Part shown: positions 33,314 to 43,946 of the stretch, in pieces
Layout: each line of letters begins with the position of its first letter
How positions within the stretch are numbered: the first letter of the stretch is position 1
Assembly: GCA_033964015.1 (NCBI GenBank)
Contig: CM066917.1
Location: 25,513,951-25,577,950, forward strand
Direction: 5' to 3'
Length of the DNA stretch: 64,000 nt
From: Scolanthus callimorphus
Taxonomy: Eukaryota; Cnidaria; Anthozoa; Actiniaria; Edwardsiidae
Notes under the pieces: model-generated
Told to the model about the DNA's origin: nothing
The model's input: only the letters and a program-made list of their open reading frames with translations
The model's database searches: none
Translations under genes and position numbers: made by a program

Positions 33314-33522
33314 CTAAAAACTTACTGCTACTATAGAACTGGAATGAACCAATCAAACGAGAAAGCGCTCTAGTATAGAAGTGAAATGTCGAATAAAGGC
33401 CTGGGAACTACGGTCATTCTTTATGTGATTGCGCAAAGTATTCTGGGAAGGCGACGAGTCGCTATTAAGCGCGCAGACATTTCAAGGCAGGTCTCTTACC
33501 CGTTGAACCTCGACCACTAAAG

Positions 33523-33885
33523 ATGGATATCATTGTAGATAAACACCCCGAGCTATCTCTGAAGGATTTGAAATTTGCGGGAGAATTTTTGCAAGGAATG
33601 TGCGCCCCGAACTTTCCAAAATCTACTGCTATGCTGGCGGAAAGTCTGCTTTGGAGGCATTTGAACAGAACTACTAACAGGAAAAAGTCAACTTTAAGGG
33701 AGCTCATCTTGGCATGCCTTTTCATAGCCGTAAAGCTGGAAGACAGCGATATGGCCAGGAATAACCTATTTATGGACATCATTTCTACGCCTGTGCCGAG
33801 GGAGGACATTATCGAACAAGAACTTCACGTGTTAGAATCGGTCAATTGGAGACCCTTGGAATATTATGAGATGATTGGACTTTGA
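33523..33885 (+). CDS. Cyclin-box small protein, unit D
   Basis: The 120-residue ORF is intact, with a TGA stop as in unit C. All four units encode the same cyclin-box protein. Confidence 0.7.
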   Translation: MDIIVDKHPELSLKDLKFAGEFLQGMCAPNFPKSTAMLAESLLWRHLNRTTNRKKSTLRELILACLFIAVKLEDSDMARNNLFMDIISTPVPREDIIEQELHVLESVNWRPLEYYEMIGL

Positions 33886-34164
33886 ATCGAGTATATGTTT
33901 TACTCTCTCTATCCAAACGGAACTACGACATGGGCATTAAAACTACATTAAAACACAACAATGATGTAAGCTACTTGCTTTCCTTTAATATTTGTGAAAT
34001 CGATCACCTGCTGTGAACAAATAATTCGAGTAAACGTGTACAAACAAACAAACAAACAGCATTTACTCTTAGACATTCTATAGCAATTGGCTTGTGTTTC
34101 AATAACTATACACAAATTGTCCTTTTTTTTCATGACGGGAAGCACTCCTTACATCATTTTACAT

Positions 34165-35019
34165 TTAGGATTTCTTGAAAAACTTTGTAATTTCCGCTTG
34201 ACCATCAATGCTCTTTGGGCGTTTTCTTGGGCGTTTTCTAGCGGGAACGGGTTGGGTGAAAGGACAACGAGTAATCCTGATCGGGCGTTGGCTGACGGTG
34301 GGGGTCTTGGGTGGGCGATCCAAGCGCGGGCACGAACGAGGTGGCGTCGGCAGATCCTTTAGGAAGCCATCGTACGTCAGTATTGAGCTTGTTGCAACAA
34401 TTTGGCGACCAGCTCCTGCATGCAGCCGTTGCTATGGTCCTTTACTGCTTGACATAGTTGGTCAAACTTAGGGTTGTGGTCCGTTTTTCTCTTGCCCTTG
34501 CGGATTGGGGTTATGTATACTTCTACATCACAACTGCGCATAGCCTGTCGGATGACGAGTGGATTGATCGGTGCCCCGTTAGATGTTTTACACGCTACCC
34601 AGTAAGATAGCCGGGTATATTTGCTTTCCGGGTGTAGATAACTGAGACAAAACGAGATCTGTCTCTTCGGCTGTCTGGTCGTTACTCGATGAATTCTTCT
34701 GTTGCCGTTTCGATAAGCTAATTGCGGAGAAAAAGAAGACAACATCTTTTACATCTGCTAGTTTGTCGTCACATTCGCTTCTTTTATCACAAATCCAGCG
34801 CCAAGCCCTGATGAAAAAAAAGGAAACAAAAATCGGTAATTATGATGTGCTCTCGGACTCGGGGATGTTTCTTTAAAAAAAACTCATTATTTCACTCTGT
34901 TCCACCCTCCAAACACACTTGAAAGAGACCATCGAACATTGTTTGTTGATTATTCCAACCACATTGCATTCTAGGGCGTCACGAATAGCCTTGCTGTTTA
35001 GCTGCGACGAAGGCTTCAT
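34165..35019 (-). pseudogene. Helicase gene remnant, unit D
   Basis: Same deletion and 13-bp duplication as unit C; ATG at 35019-35017. Exon 2 is open to the deletion junction (about 34392) and then runs out of frame into the C-terminal piece, ending at a TGA near 34379. At best it makes a short N-terminal fragment. Confidence 0.75.
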
Positions 35020-35257
35020 GATCCTCGCCCTCCGAACTTTGGCGTAGAATGGTCCTGCCTCCTGCAGGACCCCTTTTTATGAGGTTAAACTGCTTAATAT
35101 TCATGATGCATTCCTTTAAGAGGAACGACTGTATGTTGTCGTTGCTGCTTTTTAGCCGGTCATGGTATATGGACAGCAATTGTCGACATTGTTCCGTTTT
35201 GACATGGGATGAAAGGAACGGACATAGATATTTTAGTCATATAGTTAATCGAGTGGA

Positions 35258-35449
35258 ATGATTAAGGAGTCCGGCGAACTTCAAAGGGTAATCGCTTGTT
35301 TTGCGCTCAGATCGTTTGATTTGGTCCTTGCAACCGTGACTGCACACGCACAAAAGGATTTCTCTGAAAAAGTGAACAAAGAGCTATTACAATATCAGGG
35401 TGTTAGGAGGCTTTATAAACATGAACAAAGAATACCTAGATATCCCTAA
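35258..35449 (+). pseudogene. Small ORF, unit D, truncated
   Basis: Same truncated form as in unit C, 63 codons. Confidence 0.3.
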
Positions 35450-35708
35450 ATCATTAATCGCGGGAAAAATTAGCTTTTCAAGCTGCAATTTTCAAACTGA
35501 CCCCTTTCATTTAATAGTACATCAGATGGATATTTGGACATGTGACGATCATTTGTACCCGCCATTTACGTTCTAAACGCTTTAAACAACGCTTAGTAAA
35601 CCAAGTTAACTGATTTTGTATTGACCTATTAAGGCTCAGCTCAAACAAACACCCCTTCAAAAATAATTAATGCATATTCAAAGACTCGAATCCCGTTGAA
35701 GTTTCATT

Positions 35709-37186
35709 GTAATCATTGTTTACAACGGTTTAGACGTGAACACCGGGTACAGTCAGCTATCATTCATCTCAATATGTATCCGCTTTTTAAAAACAGGTGT
35801 CCAGTCTAAGAAATATCAGCATAATTTATAGCTCGATGAGGCTCTATTAGTCAACTTGTGTTTGTAATCATTGTTTACAACGGTTCAGACGTGTACACCG
35901 GTACAGTCAGCTATCATTCATGTCAATATGTATCCGCTATACACGCCTTAAACTGGGTAAACGTTGGTTTTAAAACAGGTGTCCAGTATAAGAAATATCA
36001 GCATAATTTATAGCTCGATGAGGCTCTATTAGAAGTCAACTTGTGTTTGTAATCATTGTTTACAACGGTTCAGACGTGTACACCGGGTACAGTCAGCTAT
36101 CATTCATGTCAATATGTATCCGCTATACACGCCTTAAACTGGGTAAACGTTGGTTTTAAAAACAGGTGTCCAGTATAAGAATATCAGCATAATTTATAGC
36201 TCGATGAGGCTCTATTAGAAGTCAACTTGTGTTTGTAATCATTGTTTACAACGGTTCAGACGTGTACACCGGGTACAGTCAGCTATCATTCATGTCAATA
36301 TGTATCCGCTATACACGCCTTAAACTGGGTAAACGTTGGTTTTAAAAACAGGTGTCCAGTATAAGAATATCAGCATAATTTATAGCTCGATGAGGCTCTA
36401 TTAGAAGTCAACTTGTGTTTGTAATCATTGTTTACAACGGTTCAGACGTGTACAGCGGGTACAGTCAGCTATCATTCATCTCAATATGTATCCGCTATAC
36501 ACGCCTTAAACTGGGTAAACGTTGGTTTTAAAAACAGGTGTCCAGTATAAGAAATATCAGCATAATTTATAGCTCGATGAGGCTCTATTAGAAGTCAACT
36601 TGTGTTGGTAATCATTGTTTACAACGGTTCAGACGTGTACAGCGGGTACAGTCAGCTATCATTCATCTCAATATGTATCCGCTATACACGCCTTATTTTA
36701 AAAACAGGTGTCCAGTATAAGAAATATCAGCATAATTTATAGCTCGATGAGGCTCTATTAGAAGTCAACTTGTGTTTGTAATCATTGTTTACAACGGTTC
36801 AGACGTGTACAGCGGGTACAGTCAGCTATCATTCATGTCAATATGTATCCGCTATACACGCCTTAAACTGGGTAAACGTTGGTTTTAAAAACAGGTGTCC
36901 AGTATAAGAAATATCAGCATAATTTATAGCTTGATGAGGCTCTATTAGAAGTCAACTTGTGTTTGTAATCATTGTTTACAACGGTTCAGACGTGTACACC
37001 GGGTACAGTCAGCTATCATTCATCTCATATGTATCCGCTATACACGCCTTAAACTGGGTAAACGTTGCTTTTTAAACAAGACCACTCTAAATGCATCTAC
37101 TCCTCTATTTTGTACTGTTAAACAACTTCTTTGCGCAAACTCGTTTACAACGGATAAGAAGTGTACACCGGGTACAGTCAATGCAT
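35709..37186. repeat. 187-bp variant satellite, about 8 copies, unit D
   Basis: Same arrangement as in unit C, including the shortened first copy and the unrelated tail. Confidence 0.9.
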
Positions 37187-37822
37187 TTATTAATGTTCCA
37201 TAATTATCAATTAATATTGTTATTGTTATTATAATTTTAAATAATTATCAAATTTATTATTATTATATAATATCAATTATAATATATATTATTATAATAA
37301 ATAATAATAATAATAATAATAATAATTTTTATTATTGTTATTATTATTATTATTTGAAAATGTAATTTATTATTATTATATAATATATAATAATATATAT
37401 TATTATTATATTATATAAGTATTATAATATATTATTATATAATAATAATAATAATAATAATTTTTATTATTGTTATTATTATTATTATTTGAAAATGTAA
37501 TTTAATATTATTATATAATATTAATAATAATATATATTATTAGTATATTATATTATTATACTATAATATATTATTATATATTATTATATTATAATAATAT
37601 ATATTATTATATTATAATAATACTACTAATAATAATAATTTTTATTAGTGTTATTATTATATTTGAAATAATAATTTAATATTATTATATAATATTAATA
37701 ATAATATATATTATTATTATATTATTAGAAATAATAATAAATAATCATCATCATCATTTTTATTATTATTATTATTATAAAAAAAATTATTTATAAATAT
37801 TAAATTATTAAATTATTATTAA
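37187..37822. repeat. AT-rich block, unit D
   Basis: Counterpart of the unit C block, with small length differences. Confidence 0.9.
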
Positions 37823-38406
37823 ATGAACTATCAATATTTATTAATCAGATCGAACTGTGCCCGTGGTACCCGCTTTATCCCCCATACCCTGGGCTTTGAG
37901 AGAAAACACCCAGTTTAGCATATCGAAACATTTTGCATTCTTGCTTTGAAATGATCGGGTATGGCGTTTATGGAGTGTATGGCGGGTATCAAGTTCAACT
38001 CAAATGACCAAATGAACTATAAATATTTATTAATCAGATCGACTGTGCCCGTGGTACCCGCTTTATCCCCCATACCCTGGGCTTTGAGAGAAAACACCCA
38101 GTTTGGCATATCGAAACATTTTGCATTCTTGCTTTGAAATGATCAGATATGGCGTTTATGGAGTGTATGGCGGGTATCAAGCTCAACTCAAATGACCAAA
38201 TGAACTATAAATATTTATTAATCAGATCGAGCTGTGCCCGTGGTACCCGCTTTATCCCCCATACCCTGGGCTTTGAGAGAAAACAGCCAATTTTGCAACT
38301 AGCTACTTTATTAATATTCATGCATCGTAAACATTGTATTCGTCGGATTGGCGTTTATGGGTGTATAACGGGAGTGACGAGTACGAGGTTTCAACCTAAA
38401 TGCCCA
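37823..38406. repeat. 188-bp satellite, 3 copies, unit D
   Basis: Same three-copy form as in unit C, with the divergent last copy. Confidence 0.9.
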
Positions 38407-38703
38407 ATGAACTATAAGTATGCCAATTACTCACCCGATGATGAGTCATGCGACTATATTTAGACAATAGTTACTGGACTATGCTCATTTGGGTGAAAAG
38501 GAACAATGTTCCTGTCAACTTGTTCCTATCTGCAATGGACCTTTTTGGAAACAATTGCGCTCCAATCCCTAACCTTGCGATGTTTTGCAATGAAATATAA
38601 GTGCATCCCAAAAGTAGGTTACTGCTCTTCAGGAAAGTAAGTTTTTGCAAACCACATGCCTTGTAGGATTTATTTCAAGAGCTTCAAAGTAAGCGGAACA
38701 GAA

Positions 38704-38724
38704 ATTTTGGGAAACGATCCCTTC
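38704..38724. promoter_or_regulatory. Half recombination site at right end of array (proposed attachment end)
   Basis: The left arm (38704-38716) and spacer bases ATCCCTT (38717-38723) are present. The eighth spacer base and the right arm are replaced by the (CCCTT)n microsatellite. This is where an integrated element would meet host DNA if exchange took place in the spacer. Confidence 0.7.
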
Positions 38725-39252
38725 CCTTCCCTTCCCTTCCCTTCCCTTCCCTTCCCTTCCCTTCCCTTCCCTTCCCTTCCCTTCCCTTCCCTTCCCTTCC
38801 CTTCCCTTCCCTTCCCTTCCCTTCCCTTCCCTTCCCTTCCCTTCCCTTCCCTTCCCTTCCCTTCCCTTCCCTTCCCTTCCCTTCCCTTCCCTTCCCTTCC
38901 CTTCCCTTCCCTTCCCTTCCCTTCCCTTCCCTTCCCTTCCCTTCCCTTCCCTTCCCTTCCCTTCCCTTCCCTTCCCTTCCCTTCCCTTCCCTTCCCTTCC
39001 CTTCCCTTCCCTTCCCTTCCCTTCCCTTCCCTTCCCTTCCCTTCCCTTCCCTTCCTTCCCTTCCCTTCCCTTCCCTTCCCTTCCCTTCCCTTCCCTTCCC
39101 TTCCCTTCCCTTCCCTTCCCTTCCCTTCCCTTCCCTTCCCTTCCCTTCCCTTCCCTTCCCTTCCCTTCCCTTCCCTTCCCTTCCCTTCCCTTCCCTTCCC
39201 TTCCCTTCCCTTCCCTTCCCTTCCCTTCCCTTCCCTTCCCTTCCCTTCCCTT
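38719..39252. repeat. (CCCTT)n microsatellite, about 107 units
   Basis: About 534 bp of near-perfect CCCTT with one shortened unit near 39052. It gives open frames on both strands that are not genes. On the left it merges with the spacer of the element's recombination site. On the right (minus-strand sense) it follows the end of a LINE coding sequence, so it looks like the simple-repeat tail of that LINE. Confidence 0.95.
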
Positions 39253-39830
39253 CGACTCACCTCTTCGCGCTCTGTTGCGCATAAGGCCTCTATCATTACT
39301 TCGCCATTACTTCGCCATTTGGCAAGGACTCCCACTTGTCCCACGACCTCCCGCTTCCATCCCTACACCATGTTCTACACATGGTGTAGGTGTACACCAT
39401 GTTCTACACCATGTTGTTTATGGCCTCCCAACTTCCTTCTGGTTTCCATGTTAGTGCTGTCACGCATGGTGCCTCTGCATCCTTAGAACATGTCCTATCC
39501 ATCTCCACTGTCCCCTTTTAACCACAGCGCTAATCCTCTTTCATCCACAACGCTCATTTAATTCATCTATCGATATAATGTACGGCCAAAAAAGTCCCCA
39601 TGTTCCTGTTGAGGCACTTATACTGGAACGAATCCAACTTTTCATTGTCCGATACATTAACTTTCCACGTTTTGCAACCGTACAGTAACACGGGTTTGAC
39701 TAATGTGTTGTAGGCGATCCTCTTGCTGTACAACTTAGAGCTCCAAATCTTCAACCTACCAAAAGTTGACTTCGCCTTTCCGTATCAGTTCACATCGAAA
39801 CACATTCTCGGCTTATTTCAAGATGAACTA
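39253..39830 (-). pseudogene. Decayed non-LTR retrotransposon 3' end
   Basis: Minus-strand translation, across frameshifts, gives the C-terminal signature of LINE reverse-transcriptase ORFs in order: KIWSSKLYSKR, then a LLYGCKTW block (about 39670), then RWIGHVLRM (about 39515), and finally EALCATEREEVSR next to the (GGGAA)n tail. Only this 3' end of about 0.55 kb is visible. It is not functional. Confidence 0.65.
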
Positions 39831-40313
39831 ATTCTTTCTATCCATAGACCTCGCCATGAAGGTTGTTCCTTCATAGAAGACACAGAGCAACCTTTTCTTA
39901 AAAATAGGTACTTACGTAAAAATCTCCTGGCCATTTATTTGTATTGCAAATCTGGACGCTAATAAATCAGTGGTTTGTTTTAGAAGTGGGTGGATCGTGG
40001 AGGAGGTTTACTCAAGTTTTTTTTTCGTTAGTACACGTTAGTAACCCCCAAAGAGGACAGTACAAGAACAGCTAAATGTTTATTGATCATATGTTATGAT
40101 GTTTCGGTTAAAGGACGGGCTTTTTGATAATACGGTACGAGAACGTGAAGAATCCAGATTGATTTTCAAGCAAAAGACAATGGCTCCATATGGAACGAAT
40201 CTGGACATTGGTCTACCAACAACCCGAACACGCGCACATCCAGGTCCAGTGCGCGCGCTTGTTAGTATTTATTTGGACTGTCCTGTGACAAATTTTAATT
40301 TCTGTTGAACTTG
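39831..40313. other. Non-coding flank, nothing recognised
   Basis: No ORF, repeat or signal that I can support. Confidence 0.4.
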
Positions 40314-40595
40314 CAGGGTTCGTACGTCTCCTGGCAAACCTGGAATTTAGTTGAACTCCTGGAAAGTCCTGGAATTTCGAACAAACTCCTGGAAAATTAC
40401 TGGAAAAAATAGAAACGGACTCATCATTCGCAAAACCAAGAATGTAATGATCCGGAAAAACATTTTCAAGCTTAAAATGCTATCCAAACTGGACAGTAGA
40501 ATGAATGAAAATTGTCTTGGAAAACTCCTGGAAAATGTCATAAAAAGCTCCTTGAAACTCCTGGATTTTCCGATTTTCTGAGCGCACGAACCCTG
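40314..40595. mobile_element. MITE with CAGGGTTCGT ends and CCTGGAAA-rich interior
   Basis: The ends CAGGGTTCGT and ACGAACCCTG are inverted repeats 282 bp apart. The interior repeats CTCCTGGAAA words. It has no coding sequence. Confidence 0.7.
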
Positions 40596-42390
40596 CCTTG
40601 ATACAGGCAGTACTGCCCAGACAGCTGATCTGATATATTCTGTAATTTATTTACATTTAATGTTTTATTATAACATGGAGATATGTGTGTGTCAGTGCGA
40701 GAGTATATGCCTGCATGCGGGTACTCTGATGTGCTGAAGATTGGGGCGCAGGAAGGCCTAACGTTTGGGAGTGATGCTAAGGTTCAGCGCTCGGGAAAGG
40801 CCGGACACATTATTATTACAACAATACCCTTGCGGAGGTAGCGTATTACTGTGTACAGAGCAAGAAACAAAGAATACTCATCGCCCACCCATGTACAGGC
40901 ATTCTCTTGCCTGAGGTGAGATCATATTTCGTTTCTTGATCTAAACCATCATATTTCGACTGCGAAACAATAACTCTAACATCGCGAACATCCGTAAAGA
41001 AAGGGAAAGAAACTGCAGCGAACAGTGCGCGCCAATGGTTGAAAAGAGCGAGCATCATCTGCGTTGGGCGATGGGCGAAATCGCAGTAAAACATATTGCG
41101 CGTGCTTTTCAAATCTTCGCGCACTGAAATAGCATCGTCCGCGTGAAGTGCTACAATGATCAAGTATTTTTTTTTTTGGACAAATTCTCACACTTCTTTA
41201 TAAAGTCTTCTACTTTTCGTTTTCAAAATCACAAAAGGGGATCCATCCTCGCGCGCCTGGGTTCTCGCCTCACCCCCCCCCCCCCCCCCCCCCCCCCCCC
41301 TTTCCTCTTTCCCCTGTGGGGGAAGCGCGGATGAAAGGGATCTTATTATCAGCAATGAAAAAAAAATCAAATCTGGTCGTAGTAGCACTTTAAATTTTGT
41401 CCCTTTTCTGGTGTTCGCGATATTAAAGGATTGTGTTATTATATTGGTCGCATCCATATCAAACATTTCTCTAAAATTTCCTTGTGTTGTTATTTGGACT
41501 TATCATACTTAAAATTCCAGGACATCTTCCCACCCCTTTTCCAACATTTGAAATAGCTGAAAATTCCATACATATAGATATAGATATTCGAAACAACAAC
41601 TTATTTAGCTCGCCATGCTTCGGCCAAGGAGCTAGGACATAAGGTGTACTTCAATACCCAATGGCGTCCGCGAAAAGCCGGCAAAAAACAACTCGCGTTT
41701 CTTGAGATGTTGCTTTTGTATCTCATATTGTAGAGGTTTGACAGGTTTCACGTGTCAAGTTGTTCTTCGAAACACACATGGTGACATGCGCAGTCCAAAT
41801 GGACACCTGTTGAGTGATACAACCCAAACAGTGAAATGGAGAAAGAAAGAACTCCTCATCAAGTAAGATATTTTTATGCAATACGTTGTTGATTGCTATT
41901 AGCATCTTGGTGCTAGAATATTTGATCTATAGAACGCAATTGTAATGTTGAGCAAGAAAATAGGTTTTCAGGATTTTTTGGTGGCAGTGAAAAAGGAATC
42001 TTTGGCCATGATGAAAATGGGTAAAAATCACTTCTTGTTCCCTAGTTTCAGAGATGTTTCGAATTTTTTTGCGTAGCTACAACCAAATGTCGCGTAATTT
42101 GTTGGAGTACTAAGTCCTTCCTTCCCCTCATTGTTGAGCGGGAAAACCACTGGACAGAACTTTGAACAGCATCGCAGGGAGAGCATGCATTTTCAACAAA
42201 GTTTTCCAACATTTTACATATTGAACCAAATGCATAATTTGTTGGAACGCTAAGTCCTAAGAAAATACTGAGCACAATTTTGTACAACATTGAAGGGAGG
42301 GTACGGGAGAATCAAAGCGTGTACTCTCAGCAATTTACAACTTATCAGTTTACTTTGCTGAATAATAACTGACTGCTTTCGATTTGCAGC
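40596..42390. other. Non-coding stretch with a 28-bp C run
   Basis: No gene recognised. A C run lies at 41273-41300. The part around 42064-42290 belongs to a dispersed repeat also seen at 53530-53640 (shared words CAAATGCATAA, TTGTTGGA and AAGTCCT). Confidence 0.4.
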
Positions 42391-42895
42391 TACAGTAAAA
42401 CCCCCCATAAAGGAACAAGTGGATTAAGAACACTCACCTGAAATTTGGGCAAAAAGGTACCATATACATAAGAACACATGCAGCCTGAAAAATGAAAATT
42501 GTTCTTATAGAAATTGTTCGTATAGAAAATCGGCTGCCAGTTAGATTCGAGTAGAGTAACCTATTGTGGTAGAGTACTCAGTAGATCAATATAATGTGCT
42601 AGACCATAGCACACGGAGTTCTACAGCAATACTGTATGACCTTTGGGGAATTCCAGGGTACATTTAAGAATTGTTTTTGGACTTCACTTCATGTAAATGT
42701 TGCTACTAAATGTCTGGTAACCTTCTGATAATCACATTCTTTATTTGACTGTTGGTAATGTATGTAGTATTTGATGCTAGAAGCAATTTTAAGAACATTT
42801 TAAGGCTGATTTCGCAGAAAACACCCAATGTACAAGTGCAAAATAAGGCTGAATCCCCAAAACACCTTTTCCTTTTTGGGGCGGGTTTTACTGTA
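42391..42895. mobile_element. Tc1/mariner-type non-autonomous element with TA duplication
   Basis: The ends CAGTAAAACCCCCC and GGGGCGGGTTTTACTG are inverted and flanked by TA on both sides. The length is about 500 bp without a transposase. The TA target and CAGT start fit the Tc1/mariner superfamily. Confidence 0.65.
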
Positions 42896-43533
42896 TCGGA
42901 GTAACAAGTGCGAAAAAGGAGTCTTCGTCCCGGCTATAATTTTGCCTCTTGATTATTTAGATGAGCGTATGCCATCAATGGCCTATTAGCGCATTTGCGG
43001 TAATTTCTCCGTTCTCGTAATTCATCTGTGATAGCCAATCACCAGTAGCTTATATAATGCTAACATTTATTATAAAATAATGACGCAAATCAAATCGACG
43101 AAAAATCAACCAAAAATTCTCGGGAGAGCAGCTTCTCCCGAAGGTTTTCAATTGTTTTTCACTCAACTTTTTCGGGTTCCCGAGAAATTCGGGTTAAACT
43201 CAGCGTAAATATATAATACTATAGAATATAAATATTCACGAATAGGGAGTTCTAGACTATTCAAATCAGCAGGGTAGGTAGAAAAGAAAACGAAAAACTC
43301 TATTAAAATTTCGGGCCCGAGAATTCACGGGTCTCCGAGAAACGGGTCGGCCCCAGGCTCCTTTCGTTTCCTTGGAAAATATCTGCGTAAGACACCAACC
43401 CAATTTACCTTGCATTTACCAGTGTTCTTGTTTTATGGACATTGCTACTCCTACATGTGTGCGACAGTACCCGTGATGTGTGCGTTTGTGACCGACATTT
43501 TAGGGACAGAAATAACCTTCCCCTTTAGTTTAC

Positions 43534-43946
43534 CCATTGCCGAGTTTCATATCGTGAGGGACTGGGTTCGAGTCCCCTAATATTACGGAAATCAAAACAA
43601 GACCCACCTAGTAAGAAAGAGCACATCGACCTGTTCAAAATCCGAAAATTTGATGTTACTTGAGTCAATACTGACAAAGATATAGCAATTCAAAAACTCC
43701 AAAATGTAATAAGAAACGTACGGTGTGCGGACATTTCTGTCGATTTTGTCCAGACGTCATACGTTTCTAATTAAATTTTTGAGTTTTGAAATTGTTGTAT
43801 CTTGGTCAGTATTGATTCGATTAACACCAAATTTTCGGATTTTACACAAATCGATGTGCTCTTTCTTACTGAGTGGGTCTTGTTTTGGCTATCGTAATAT
43901 TAAGGGATTGGTACGCAGTCCCTCACGATATGAAACTCGGCAATGG
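43534..43946. mobile_element. Foldback element of 413 bp
   Basis: The outer ends CCATTGCCGAGTTTCATATC and its complement at the right end are perfect inverted copies. Large parts of the inner arms also pair. No coding sequence is visible. Confidence 0.75.

Larger units (their letters stand above)
29999..38723. mobile_element. Unit D, internally deleted, last unit of the array
   Basis: This is the last unit. It starts in the junction site at 29982-30015. It ends after the left arm and seven of eight spacer bases of another copy of that site (38704-38723), where the sequence passes directly into (CCCTT)n. Content and variants are nearly the same as unit C. Its recombinase ORF has two one-base deletions in G runs. 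Confidence 0.85.

Noticed and set aside
38719..39252. CCCTT tract as telomeric DNA
   Set aside because: The unit is 5 bp and not TTAGGG-like, and ordinary host sequence with a gene follows.
38656..39486. Long open frames on both strands over the CCCTT repeat
   Set aside because: They exist only because a 5-bp repeat without stop codons stays open in every frame; not genes.
43563..43576. B-box-like GGTTCGAGTCC suggesting a tRNA or SINE
   Set aside because: No A box, acceptor stem or anticodon arm can be built; it lies inside the arm of a foldback element.
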